In this document: positions 1 to 13,800 of the stretch, piece after piece
How positions within the stretch are numbered: the stretch's first letter is position 1
Layout: each line of letters opens with the position of its first letter
DNA from: Parapristionchus giblindavisi
Taxonomy: Eukaryota; Nematoda; Chromadorea; Rhabditida; Diplogasteridae
Direction: 5' to 3'
DNA length: 64,000 nucleotides
Assembly (NCBI GenBank): GCA_943737045.1
Contig: CALSFV010000452.1
Coordinates: forward strand, 1-64,000
Notes under the pieces: generated by a model
What the model saw: the letters and a program-made list of their open reading frames with translations, nothing else
What the model was told of the DNA's origin: nothing
Database searches by the model: none
Position numbers and translations under genes: made by a program

Positions 1-690
1 GAACGTGAGTTGAGGGAGAGGGAGAGATGGAGAGGGAGAGAGAGAGGGAGATGGAGAGGGAGAGAGAGAGGGAGAGGGAGAGATGGAGAGGGAGAGGGAG
101 AGGGAGAGGGAGAGGGAGAGGGAGAGGGAGAGGGAGAGGGAGAGGGAGAGGGAGAGGGAGAGGGAGAGGGAGAGGGAGAGGGAGAGGGAGAGGGGAGAGG
201 GAGAGGGAGAGGGAGAGGGAGAGGGAGAGGGAGAGGGAGAGGGAGAGGGAGAGGGAGAGGGAGAGGGAGAGGGAGAGGGAGAGGGAGAGGGAGAGGGAGA
301 GGAGAGAGAGAGAGGGAGAGGGAGAGGGAGAGGGAGAGGGAGAGGGAGAGGAGAGGGAGAGGGAGAGGGAGAGGGAGAGGGAGAGGGAGAGGGAGAGGGA
401 GAGGGAGAGGGAGAGGGAGAGGGAGAGGGAGAGGGAGAGGGAGAGGGAGAGGGAGAGGGAGAGGGAGAGGGAGAGGGAGAGGGAGAGGGAGAGGGAGAGG
501 GAGAGGGAGAGGGAGAGGGAGAGGGAGAGGGAGAGGGAGAGGGAGAGGGAGAGGGAGAGGGAGAGGGAGAGGGAGAGGGAGAGGGAGAGGGAGAGGGAGA
601 GGGAGAGGGAGAGGGAGAGGGAGAGGGAGAGGGAGAGGGAGAGGGAGAGGGGAGAGGGAGAGAGAGAGGGAAAGGGAGAAGAAGAGGGAG
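1..690. repeat. (GGGAGA)n simple-repeat array
   Basis: Almost pure GGGAGA/GAGAGG hexamers, with irregular variants at both ends. All frames stay open only because the repeat has no stop codon, so nothing here codes. It lies inside the intron upstream of the first visible myosin exon. The same hexamer (or its complement CCCTCT) recurs near 37.0, 39.2, 52.7, 52.9, 56.65 and 57.0 kb. Confidence 0.97.
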
Positions 691-1283
691 AGATGGTCAC
701 GTTTTGTTGTTCTGGTCTTCTGAGAATCTTGCGAGAGCCACTGACAACTGCATAGACGACCGACCAAACACCAATGTGATATGATCAGAACAGAGACTCG
801 ATAGAATATCGATTGATTATTGGTTGATTTTCGTTTGATTATCGATTTATAATTCAATTTCTCGTCAGTCTTACGATGAAATTAACAAGAGTACTGTAAG
901 CGATAATATCGATTGGGCTATCAGTGAGCCTACATTGAGAACATGCAAACTAACAATAAGCCAAATTGATCCAAATAATGCTTGAGCATCAATTAAGATC
1001 AAAGATATAGCTACAAAAAATCTGCAAAAAAAACAATTTCGAAAAAAAAAACAGTATTCATGAGCATTTCTCATATGTTTCACAGTAACGATAAGACCAG
1101 TAAGTCCAGATTGATAATGATGTTACAACACTTATTTGTTAAAAAAAAAATAAATAAAAAAATAGTTCAATAGTTATAATAGAACACTTCAGAATATATC
1201 GAATATTTCTGAGTGAAGCCGAAACTAGACAAGACGAATTATTTAAATTATTTATTTAAACTATTTATAATTGAACCCTGCAG
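691..1283 (+). other. Intron sequence, no gene seen
   Basis: AT-rich sequence between the hexamer array and the first visible myosin exon, ending in a CTGCAG acceptor at 1278-1283. I looked for the missing N-terminal myosin residues (the stretch ending in a WIPDPE-like motif) and found none, so the first coding exon or exons lie left of the window. Confidence 0.7.
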
Positions 1284-4200
1284 GATTCATCGCTGCCGAG
1301 ATCACTGCCGTGAAGGGCGACCAAGTGACCGTCGTGACCTCCCGAGGCAATGAGGTCACCGTGAAGAAGGTACGCAGTGTTAAGTCAATTGCTAGGTTGT
1401 TAAGTCCCTAAGTCCCTAAAGTTGACTCATTCCTAGGTCAAGAGGGTCCCCATGTCCCTAAGTCAAATCATTGTTAAGTCAACTGATAAGTACTTAAGTC
1501 CCTAAGTCGCTAAGTCGACTCATTGCTAAGTAATTTCTTAAGTATTTAACTCCCTAACAAGGGAAGTCTAGTGCGTCGGTCCCGGACTTCGGGATGGGAC
1601 ATATACCATTCGATAGGTCTCCAAAATAGAAGACTACCATGCTAAGGATTTTGGCAACGTACCCTTGGGGACCGAGTAATTTGCATATTTCTGACTCTCT
1701 CTTTTTTCGCCCTACAATAACAACCGGTCACTGTGACATCAAAGAAGAGCAGTGGTGGCCGGATGGATAAGAGGATTGTCTGTAAATCTTTCGCATGCAA
1801 GTTCGATTCCCACTAAGTCAAATCATTGTTAAGTCAAACGCTAATTATTTAAGTCCCTAAGTCGACACAGGGTACGCATTCATTGCATCTAGAGGTGATT
1901 TATTCATCCTTAAAATCTCGCAAAATGTTCAACCTCTGAACAACCCCAATAAATCTTTAAAAAAATGTTTCGTATTGATCGATGAACTGAAATAATCCAC
2001 GAAATCAATTAATAATCTCTCCCAATCAATCAATAATCTCTTCCAATCAATCAATAATCTCTCCCAATCAATCAATAATCAGGATGAGGCTCAAGAGATG
2101 AATCCCCCCAAGTTCGACAAGAGTGAGGACATGGCCAACCTCACCTTCCTCAACGAAGCCTCTGTCCTCACCAATCTCAAGGAGCGTTATGCCGCCATGA
2201 TGATCTATGTATGATCTTTGATCTTTGTAGTTTGATCTTTGGTCATCGCAGTTTGATCTTTGAACTTTTGATCTTTGCAGACCTATTCCGGTCTCTTCTG
2301 CGTCGTAATCAATCCCTACAAGAGACTGCCCATCTACACCGAGAGTGTGATCAAGCACTACATGGGCAAGCGGTGAGCTCGTTGATATTTGATCTTTGAT
2401 CTTTGTAGTTTGGTGTCTGAACTCTGGTCTAGGAAGCAGTTTGATCTTTGACCTCTTTCAGTCGTAATGAGATGCCCCCTCATCTCTTCGCTACCTCTGA
2501 CGAGGCCTACCGTAACATGGTTCAGGTACCGTAGTATTTCCTGTTCGGCATCAATCAATATCTACCGTAATCTATCAATATCTATCGGAATCAATCAATA
2601 CCTACCGTAATCTTCCTTGCAGGACAAGGAGAACCAGTCCATGCTGATTACCGGAGAATCAGGAGCCGGAAAGACCGAGAACACCAAGAAGGTAAAGAAA
2701 AAATCGATACTTGAAAATCAAAAATCAATATTAAATAATCGATATTCCAGGTTATCTCGTACTTCGCGATTGTCGGAGCCACGCAGTCGGCAGGAGCGAA
2801 GGGAGGAGATGGAAAGAAGGGAGTAAGTGCTCTTTTGATCTACTAATACCCAATTCTAAAAAATCTAATTCAATTCTTATTCTTTAACCAACCGAAAAGT
2901 TGTTTGAAATCGGATGAATGAGTATGAGTATAATCAATGAATGAGCATGTCTATTATGATCTATTTCTATTTTCATACAGCGATTAATTGTCAAAACCTT
3001 CAGCTGCTTTTTCAATGCCATAGCCTTATAACCGCTCAACGACGATACTCTAAATAACTTAAATATTCAGGGAACCCTCGAGGAGCAGATCGTGCAGACC
3101 AATCCCGTGCTCGAGGCTTTCGGTGATTAATTAATTACTCCTAATTAAGCGTAATTAACGTAATTAATTAATTGCAGGTAACGCCAAGACCGTGCGCAAC
3201 AACAACTCTTCTCGATTCGGAAAGTTCATCCGTACCCACTTCTCGGGCAGTGGAAAGCTCGCTGGTGGCGACATCGAGCACTGTTAGTTTCTATTTGATC
3301 TTTGATCCTTGATCTTAGATGTTATGATCTTATGATAATTGATTTTCATCTTATGATATTGATCTTTGATCTCATGATCTTATGATCTTATGATAATTGA
3401 TCTTTGATCTTTGCAGACCTTCTCGAGAAGTCTCGTGTAGTCCGTCAGGCGACTGGCGAGCGTTGCTACCACATCTTCTACCAGATCATGTCCGGCAACG
3501 ATCCCTCCCTTCGTGGAAAGGTACGAGACCAAAGATCAAAGATCAAAGATCAAAGATCAAACTACAAATTGCAGCTCAAACTCGACAACGAGCTCACCTA
3601 CTACCACTTCGTGTCGCAAGCCGAGCTCACCATCGAGGGCATGAGCGACAAGGAAGAGATGGGTCTCACTCAGGTTCGTGTAGTTTGATCATTATGATCT
3701 TTGTAGTTTGATCTTTATGATCTCTGTTGATTGTTTTCAGCACGTTGTAGTTCGACCTCTGATCCTTGTAGTGTGATCTTTGGTCTTTGTAGTTTGATCT
3801 TTGATCGTTCCAGGAGGCCTTTGACATCATGGGCTTCGACGATGCTGAGGTTATGAATCTCTACAAGGTATAGAATTTGTTTTTTTTATTTTTCAAAAAA
3901 AATATTATTTTTTTAAATAATATTAATATTTTAAAATTCAGAACTGCGCCGGTATCATGCACATGGGAGAGATGAAGTTCAAGCAGAGACCCAGAGAGGA
4001 GCAAGCTGAGGCTGACGGAGAAGATGGTACGGTAGATTACTGTAGATGATACGATAGTAGTATTACTGTAGATGAGACTACAATAGAAGGATTACTGTAG
4101 ATGAAGAAACGGTAGATTACTGTAGAGGATACGATAGTAGTATTACTGTAGATGAGGGTACAATAGAAGGATTACTGTAGATGAAGGTACGGTAGATTAC

Positions 4201-7200
4201 TGTAGAGGATACGATAGTAGTATTACTGTAGATGAGGGTACGCTCGAATGACTGCTGTGGATGAGAGTACAATAGTTATATAGATCAGAGTACGATTGTA
4301 TTATTATTATTGTAGATGTGACTATAATAGAAGGATTACTGTAGATGATTTCAATAGATAAAATGGCAAAAGACTCCTGGAGGTATGGGGAATCGAACCC
4401 CAGACTTCTCGCATGCAAAGCGAGCGCTCTACCCCTGAGCTATACCCCCACGTTTTGTCCTCGTTCTAAACACACACTCTCTCGCTCGGGTCAGACGATA
4501 GGCGGACAGGTGTGATGAGGGGGCGGTTGTGGCAGATGACTAGACCTCACTACACAAAGATCAAAGTTCAAAGATCAAAAATCAAAGACCAAACTACAGA
4601 TGCCAACAACGCCTGCTTCAACTTCGGCTGCAGTGGTGAGGAGTTCTTGAAGGCGCTGACCAAACCCCGCGTACGCGTCGGTACAGAATGGGTCAACAAG
4701 GGACAGAACCTTGAGCAGGTAAATTCAAAAGATCAAAGTTCAAAGATAAAAGATAAAAGATCAATGATCAAAGATCAATATTTGCAGGTCAGCTGGGCCG
4801 TGTCCGGTCTGGCCAAGGCCATCTACGCCCGTATGTTCAAGTGGCTCATCTCTCGCTGTAACAAGACCCTTGACGCGAAGGAGATCGAGAGAAAGTTCGT
4901 TTGATCTTTGATCTTTGATCTCTGTACTTTGCAGTTTATGTTGATCTTTGATCTTTATACTCTGTAGCCTAATAAAATTAATGGCAGGTACTTCATCGGT
5001 GTGCTCGATATCGCCGGTTTCGAAATTTTCGATGTACGTTATTGTTTGATCTTTGATCTTTGATCTTTGATCTCTGATCTCCGATCTTTGACCTTTGATA
5101 TGTTACAGTTCAACTCCTTCGAGCAGCTCTGGATTAACTTCGTAAACGAGCGTCTCCAGCAGTTCTTCAACCACCACATGTTCGTCCTCGAACAGGAGGT
5201 AAACCAGTTTCCCGGTTTCCCGGTTTCCCACTTTCGGAAACCCACTTCCCAGTTTTCCAGTTTCCCGAAACCCATTATCCATTACCCATTTGTAGGAGTA
5301 CAAGCGTGAAGGTATCGCCTGGACCTTCATCGACTTCGGTCTCGATCTTCAGGCCTGCATTGAGCTCATCGAGAAGGTAATTTACTGGTTTGCCGGTTTC
5401 CTATTTTCCTATTTCCCGTTTTCCAATTACTGGTTTACCAGTTTCCTGTTCCCCATTTTCCAAATACTTTTTACCTGTTTCCCATTTCCCGTTTTCTAAT
5501 GACTACCCACTTTTACTGGTTTACCATTTCCCGTTCTCCAATGATTACCCAATTTACAGCCTCTGGGTATCATCTCCATGCTCGACGAGGAGTGCATCGT
5601 GCCCAAGGCGTCGGATATGACCTACGTGCAGAAGCTGAACGACCAGCATCTGGGCAAGCACGCCAACTTCCAGAAGCCCAGACCACCCAAGGGCAAGCAG
5701 GTACAGTGATGACCAAAATAAAAAAAAAACAAAAACATCTTTTGGCTTTTTGTAGTCGATAACCTTACTTGTAGTTAACCATCCGTGTCTGTATGCGTTG
5801 ATATTACGTACAAAGTAGCCAACATTTTGTGGGCATACTCAAAGTTTTGTCAATTAGTCGTTTGATCAATCAAGAGAAATATCAATAAATAGAAATGAAC
5901 CAATCGATAATTTTTCCTAATATTTTGCAGGCCGAGGCCCACTTCGCCATCGTTCACTACGCCGGCACTGTGCGCTACAACGCCACCAACTTCCTCGAGA
6001 AGAACAAGGTAGATATTTGATCTTTGATCTTTGATCTTTGATCTTTGCTTTTCGTAGGGTAAAGTAATATGACCCTTAAAGGACCCCCTCAACGACACTG
6101 CTGTCGCTGTTCTCAAGCATGCCACTGACAACCAGCTCATTCTTGATATTTGGTCCGATTACGTCACTCAGGTACGGTAGATTACGGTAGAATAGAGGTT
6201 ACGGTAGATTACGGTAGGATGGAAGTTATGGTAGATCACGGTAGGACGGTGGTTACGGTAGATACGATCATAACTAAAGTAACCATGTTACAGGAAGAGG
6301 CTGCTGCTCTCGCCAAGGAAGGAGGCGGCGGAGGAAAGAGAGTGAGTACTGTAGTTCAATCGGATCAGATGCATCTTCCGATCGTCTCACAATGATCAAA
6401 GAACTCTGCCTATCTTGTTCAATCGTGTCACATTCATGATTTCAGGGAAAGTCATCATCGTTCATGACCGTGTCCATGATCTACCGTGAGTCGCTCAACA
6501 ACCTCATGACTATGCTCTACCAGGTACTGTCAGTCGATATTACGGTAGTTGAATCGGGTCAGATTCAACAGTTATTTGGAGATTACGGTAGTTCAATCTT
6601 GTCACACTTCCAGACTCACCCTCACTTCATCCGTTGTATCATTCCCAACGAGAAGAAGGCGTCCGGCGTGATCGACTCCGCTCTCGTGCTCAATCAGGTG
6701 AGTTAATGGTCTTGAGTGATAAAAAATGGCAAAAGATTCCTGGAGGTACGGGGAATCGAACTCCAGACTTCTCGCATGCAAAGCACTCCTGAGCTATACC
6801 CCCACATCAGGTCATTTAGGGGTCTATTTATAAGTACATCTACGTTCTTTAACGCAATCCCTTTCAGCTCACCTGCAACGGTGTACTGGAAGGTATCAGA
6901 ATTTGCAGAAAGGGATTCCCCAACAGGTAAAACTAAAAGTAATCGATATTTGATTGAACTAATCAATAATCTCGTTCTAGAATGATCTACCCCGACTTCA
7001 AGCACCGTTACGCCATCCTCGCTGCCGATGGAGCGAAGGACCCTGACATCAAGAAGGTACTGTAGGGGTACTGTAGGAATACTGTAGGGATTACTGTGAT
7101 ACTGTAGTGTCGCTCTAGGAGTACGGTGGAAATCCGTACGAGACCCTGATTCCTGATTACAGGCTTCCACTAATATCACCGACAAGCTGTGCAACGACGG

Positions 7201-10200
7201 AAACCTCACAGACGAGGAGTTCAAGATCGGTAGCACCAAGATCTTCTTCAAGGCCGGTATTCTCGCCCGTCTTGAGGACCTCCGGTGAGTGTGGTGTGCC
7301 TCGGTGGCGACGTTTACCAAATCGCAGAATGCCTAAATTACACCACGGACTTTCAGTGACGAGATCCTCGCTGTGGTGATGACCGGACTGCAGTCGCGCA
7401 TCCGCGGATACCTCGGACAGGTCGACATGCGCCGCAGAATGGACCAACGCGCTGGTAAATAGGCGAATTTGAATTTCGCGCCGACAATTTCGCAATCTGT
7501 CGATCTACAACGTAAAATGAACGATTTCTTTTAATTTTGAAAAAGAGCGAGAAAGTAAACCAAAAATCCAAAATTCGCGTATACAGCGAAAGGAGTGGGT
7601 TTCCAAAACCAGAAATATTTGCAATCGTTACAATTTGAAGAGGTATCCGAACCTCAAGGATGTGCATAAATAATCAATAGTTTACAACACTAAATTTTGA
7701 ATGGCAGGTCTTCTGGTCGTGCAAAGAAACGTGCGCTCCTGGTGCACCCTCCGCACGTGGGAGTGGTTCAAGCTCTACGGAAAGGTATACTGTACTTTTG
7801 ATTATTGATTTTTACATAGCTATCTCAGTTAATGTTTAGTCCTACCTTAAAGGGTCCAAGACTCGGCATCCACTTTCTCTTATCGATTTCGCATAGATTT
7901 CGATGATTATCTCCCCATTGTTACAATAATCACGTATATTTCATCATCGAGATATTTCTCGAAATCGAACTGCGTATCCCACATTCCTCAGTGTATCATC
8001 TGGGCTGCCCCCTCCTTGCCCCTTTTTTTCCAGTCCTCCTCATTCACTTGGTCCATAGTAATATCCAGATGCCGGAGGGATTGCTTCTCGTTTCTTCCTT
8101 GCCCCCGGGGCGCTTTCATTAACTGCCCCTTCTTTCTTCATCCTCTCCGCCTCTGCACTTACTTACTTTATCTTTCCGATTTCTATGACTCTCTGGCACT
8201 CTCCATGACTCATACACTCTCTCACACTTTGCCTCTATGTCTGCCTCTCCTGTCTATCGCTTGGATGAAACAGATGAACGCAAACGCTTTCAGTACCTTG
8301 ATAATTTGGACTTAACAATTTCATCCTCAATTCTTGAATACTTGGTGCTTCAGCCATTGGTCTTTGATTATTTGCCATTGATCTTACAATTAGACATCCA
8401 ACTATTGATCTTTGATCTTTAGTGTGCTTACATCAGTCATTGATCTCTAATATCTGATCATTTTTTCATAGATCTTAGATCATTTTATTGAAAATTAGTT
8501 TTATATATTTTATCTTTGACTGATCTTTGATCTTTAGTGTGCTTACATCAGTCATTGATCTTTGATTATTGATTTTATTGATCAATAATTTTATTGATCT
8601 TTGATCTCTCAGGTCAAGCCCATGCTCAAGGCAGGCAAGGAGGAAGAGGCCATGGGTGAGCTCGCGGTCAAGATCAAGGAGCTCGAGTCGTCTCTGGCCA
8701 ACGAACAGATCTGCAGGTGTGCATTTGGTGATACGCTCTGGCCACACTCTCTCGTTGGCAGCGACTGCGAGAGAGTATGGCCACAATGCAGACACGCAAA
8801 TTAGCCCCCCCCCCCACCTGATTACGTTATGATTATTGATTATTGCAGAAAACAACTTGAGACGCAGTTGACCGGCTTGATCGAGGAGAAGAACGCCCTG
8901 TTCACGTCGCTCGAGAAGGAAAAGGCCAACCTCCAGGTTTTTTTTGCTGAAATTCAATCAATAATATCTTTCTACGAAACTCCACCCATACAAATGACAT
9001 ATTAGTGTGTGTTTAAATCAATCAATAATCAATATTGAATAGAGTTAAATCATTAAATCAATAATCTGTACTTTGTAAAGCATAAATATAAATAATCTGC
9101 TCAGGAAGCCGAGGAAAAGAACACCAAGCTCGAGGCGATCAAGGCGGATCTTGACAAGTGAGCGCCTTAACCGATTCTTTGATGCAACTATTGATTTTTC
9201 GAGACAAAATATTCAGTAAATAGCTTGAAACTTAACAAAGAATAAACTAAAAAATCAATCCAATCAATCGATAAATCGATTTTGAGGCAATTGGGTGAGA
9301 TTTCCAACCGTCTGTCGAATATGGAGGAGAAGGCGAACGATCTCGCCAGACAGAAGAAGAAGGCCGATGGTGAGATCGATGGACTCAAGAGAAACCTTCA
9401 GGTGATTGATTTATTGATTTTTGATCTTTGATCTTTTGGTCTCGTCAGACATTTCATCATTCATTGATCTTTGCTTTGTGTAATCACAGATTCAAACAAA
9501 CTATAGTGTAACAAAGATTGCATGAAAAAGAATGATGAGAGAAGTCATGGAAGTTTTCGAAAAATCAATAATCGATCGATCAATAATCAATCGATATCTC
9601 TAGGACATGGAGTTGAGTCTTCGCAAGGCCGAGGGTGAGCGTCAGGCTCGCGAGCAAAACATTCGCGCCCTTCAGGTATTTAAAAATAATCAATCGATAG
9701 TCAATCAATCAATCGATAATCCAATCGATATTCAGGATGAGATGGCCTGTCAGGACGAGTCCGTGGGCAAGCTCAACAAGGAGAAGAAGTACCAAGAGGA
9801 GGTATAGTGTAATTGTCAAATATCGATCGATGAATCATAATATTGATTGATTTCAGGTAAACCGTAAGCTCATGGAGGACCTCCAGGCTGAGGAAGACAA
9901 GGTGAGTGGCTATCCCGGTTGATTAACCGGTGGTAAACTGTGTAATTTATTGATTCATCAAAAGTGGTTAACTGTGTATTTTGCGGGTTTTCCTAAGATG
10001 GTTAACTGGGTAATTTACGGGTTTACCATAAGTGGTTAACTGGGTATTTTACGGGTTTTCCAAAAGTGGTTAACTGGGTAATTTACGGGTTTACCAAAAG
10101 TGGTTAACTTTAGGTCAACCACATGAACAAGCTCAAGTCAAAGCTCGAGCAGCAAATGGATGAGCTCGAGAACACGATGGACAGAGAGAAGAGACTTCGT

Positions 10201-10841
10201 CAAGATCTCGACAAGAGCAAGCGAAAGGTATGGGTAACCCCGCGCGGGGTTAGCCAATATGGTTAACCAATCTGATTAGCCACTTCCCATTTCCAGGTCG
10301 AGGGTGAGCTCAGAATCGCCGCCGAGAACGTCGACGAGATCACGAAGCAGAAGCACGATGTCGAGCAGAACCTCAAGAAGTGAGCATCCGGAACCGGGAA
10401 GATATTAACCATTCCCATAATTGGTTAACCGGTTTCCCATATTCCAGGAAGGAGGCCGAGATGCACGAGCTCTCCGCCAAGCTCGCGGAGGAATCCAACC
10501 TCGTCGCCAAGCTCCAGAGACAGATCAAGGAGCTCCAGGCTAGAGGTAGCTATCGTTGGCGACGTTTACGAAATAGCCGAAATATCTACAGTAATCCGCA
10601 GCACGCACTAATATTTTGCAATTTTCAGTGGCCGAACTTTCGGAGGAACTGGAGAACGAGCGTCAGTCTCGTGGGAAGGTGATTACTGACGATGTTCCGG
10701 AAATTAAAATATTTAATTTTGAAAATATAAAATAAAATATATAAAAAATATATGTAAGTCTACTCTAGTCGTTCTTCCTATTTTATTCAATATTTATTAT
10801 TTACAAAATATCGTTACTTTCTCTTGTTCAAGAATCGATAA

Positions 10842-10885
<44 letters not shown>

Positions 10886-13800
10886 GATCGAACCATGATA
10901 GAATGCCTCTGAACTATGAGCGAAGCGATATTGCGTATTCTCAACATATATATTTATGAGACATATTCAGGCCGATCGTTCGCGTTCGGAGCTTCAGCGC
11001 GAGCTCGAAGAGCTCTCCGAGAGACTGGATGAGCAGGGAGGCGCTACGGCTGCTCAGGTTGGTGACCGAAACCGGAATTTCTTAAAATTATGATTGTAAT
11101 ATTGTTTTACCCGTTCCTGGAGTGAAGGTCTTTCCTTTGGACAGTTAAATAGTATTAATATTTAACATTTGAAGGAATAAAATATTATTAAGATTATTAT
11201 GATTATTATTATTAAATAAGTATAATTGTAGATTGAGCTCAATCGCAAGCGCGAGGCCGAGCTCGCCAAGCTCCGTCGTGACATCGAGGAGCAGACGCTG
11301 AACCACGAAATCCAATCTGCCGCCATGCGCAAGAAGCAGGTTGGTATAGTGGTGGTGTGCCCAGGGGCGACTTTTCCTAATCGACTGTTTTCTCGTTGTT
11401 TTAGACATGACGACGAATGAGAATTTTCAGGTCGACTCCGTTGCCGAGCTCACCGAGCAGCTAGAGATCGTACAGAAGCTCAAGGTCAAGAGCGACTCAG
11501 TAAGTGACGAAAGATCAAAGATCAAAGATCAAAGATCATTTTTTAGGATCGCTCGCAGCTCCAGCGTGAGCTTGAAAACTCCAACGCTCAGGCTGACCAG
11601 GAGGCGCGCGCTCGTGCTGATGTCGAGAAGGCCTTCAAGTCTCTCGAAATTCAGGTATACAACGTTGTATTCTTTTTTTTCATTTTAGCAATATAATACT
11701 TACTTACTTAGTTACTTAGTAGATCCTAAGTAAGTAAGTACTAAGTAAGCAATATAATAGCTTGTTCTAACTTCGCTCTGTTCACACTAAGTCGCATTTT
11801 AAAGCGCCTACAGATTCACAAAACCTATCAATACTGCATCTAGCGTTGCAGTATTCCTACAAACCTCTCCGAGAGTGGTAGATCAATCAATAAACCAAAT
11901 CAATAAATCAATCAATAAACCAATAAATAAATCAATAAATCAATAAACCAATAATCAATTTGTCGTTACAGTATGCTGATCTCCAGCAGAAGGCCGACGA
12001 ACAGGGCCGTCAATTGGTCGACTTTGCCGCGGTCAAGACCCGTCTGAACAACGAAAATGCCGATCTCGCTCGTCAACTTGAAGAGCTTGAGAACCAGGTT
12101 GGTTGATTGGTGGAACCGGTTTGGTTAGTTTGTGGAACCGGGTTGGTTGATTGGTGGAACCGGTTTGGTTGGTTTGTAGAACCGATTTGGTTGGTTTGCG
12201 GAACCATGTCGGTTTGGTAGGTTTGTGGAATCGGGTTCGTTGATTGGTGGAACCGGTTTGGCTGGTTTGTGAAACCATATCGGTTTGTTTTCTGGTACCG
12301 ATATGTCTGTTGTGTAAGTCATCTCGGAATCAGCTACTCATACATAAATCTATCCGAAATTCTATAGAGCGTGAAACCTATTCCACACATGTGTGCGGTG
12401 TGTACAAAGCATCATATGTAAATCATGCAATCACAATAATAATATTAAGAATAATAAAATAAATAAATAAATAAATCATAATCATACGCATCATTAGGTC
12501 AACTCCCTCCACCGTCTCAAGACCCAGCTCACCAGCCAGCTCGAGGAGGCTCGTCGCACCGCTGCCGAGGAAACTCAGTTAGTACAGTTTAAAGGGAGCG
12601 TAACCTCTCTCAATGGTCTCTACATTGTGCACACTATATCTCTGTTCTCGAACAACGAGAGAGCGTTGCGCGTCGAAGAGACCATTGAGAGAGGTTACGC
12701 TCCCTTTAATGACCTTTATCCAGCACAGAACCATTGGGGTGGGGGAATGGTTGCCGCTACACGGGCGTGCTGAGGTTCCTTACAAGGAGTACTTCTTTCA
12801 TAAATAATTCATCGTACACCTTCTTTTGATCAGCTATCGAAGACGATAGTATCAGATAGTAGAGACAGACGATATTGCGTGCGTATAAAATGTACTTGCA
12901 TAAGAAAATGACACTATGCTCTAAAGAACGGAAGTCTGAGCGAGCTAGATCGTCTGATCGAGCTAGGATAGATCTCGCCCCGCCTCTCGATTGTCTCTCC
13001 GCTGCCTCTCCCTAACCCGGATGACCTTCGCCGCGCGCTATGTGATATATAAAAGAGATCGGCATAGTTTCAGAACTATGCAAAACAAGAAATAGTCTCT
13101 TCTACAAATATAACAAGTGATTTTTATACGCTCAATATCAGTTAGTATCTAGAGTAGAATTGGATCGGTCTTAGACGATGATAGACCACCTGCAGGATTC
13201 TAGCCACTCGTTTCATCCTAATGGTGGCAACCTTTTTGTTTTCTGGTAGAATACAAAAAATATAATGCTATTCAATGTAATGTATATTATGAAAGAGCAT
13301 GCAAATATAATATGAACATGTTATATAAAAATAGTAATTTATCAAGCACATAATCATTTGAAATGGTTGCCGCTAAACGACTGTTTAGTTCTTTTGGTAA
13401 AATGCCACGTTTGAACCAAAGCATGTCACAGTATTCTGGTCCAAGCCATTTTTCTTCCAAAGCAAGACAAAGGAGAGACCATTGTATTCGAGAGAGTTTG
13501 TATGTTGAGCGGTCGTTCTTGCTTTGAAAGTCATGAGAACGCTGTGATGTGTCCATGCAACTATTCAACTATTCATGCTCATTCAGGGAGCGCCAGTCAC
13601 TCTCCGCAGCTCTCAAGAACTTCGAGCACGAAAATGAGACCCTTCGTGAGGCTCTTGATGAGGTAAAGATCAAAGTGCAAAGATCAAAGATCAAAGATCA
13701 TCGTTGATTTCAGAATGCCGACGGCAAGGCCGATCTGCTCCGACAGATCTCGAAGTTGAACGCGGAATGCCAGCAATGGAAGGCGCGCTTCGAAAGCGAG

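Larger units (their letters stand above)
1284..7284 (+). other. myo-3: Myosin motor-domain exons 1-26 (visible numbering)
   Basis: Exons: 1284-1369, 2083-2208, 2281-2372, 2462-2525, 2623-2691, 2751-2822, 3071-3122, 3178-3282, 3417-3520, 3575-3673, 3814-3867, 3942-4026, 4600-4718, 4788-4894, 4988-5033, 5109-5198, 5296-5376, 5560-5700, 5931-6008, 6082-6171, 6294-6341, 6446-6523, 6614-6697, 6868-6926, 6981-7056, 7163-7284. Key sites: P-loop GESGAGKT in 2623-2691; switch [11 protein letters not shown] in 3178-3282; switch II DIAGFE in 4988-5033; glycine-rich actin-binding loop 2 (EGGGGGKR) in 6294-6341; reactive-cysteine helix ([15 protein letters not shown]) in 6868-6926. The acceptor before 6082 (CTTAAAG) is pyrimidine-poor but is the only one that keeps frame. 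Confidence 0.9.

Noticed and set aside
10..784. Three long overlapping frames of GR/ER/GE repeats
   Set aside because: They are the three readings of a (GGGAGA)n array, which has no stop codon; no splice sites or codon bias.
13288..13568. Reverse-strand 93-codon frame in the largest myosin intron
   Set aside because: It overlaps a family I MITE and has no splice support or protein similarity.
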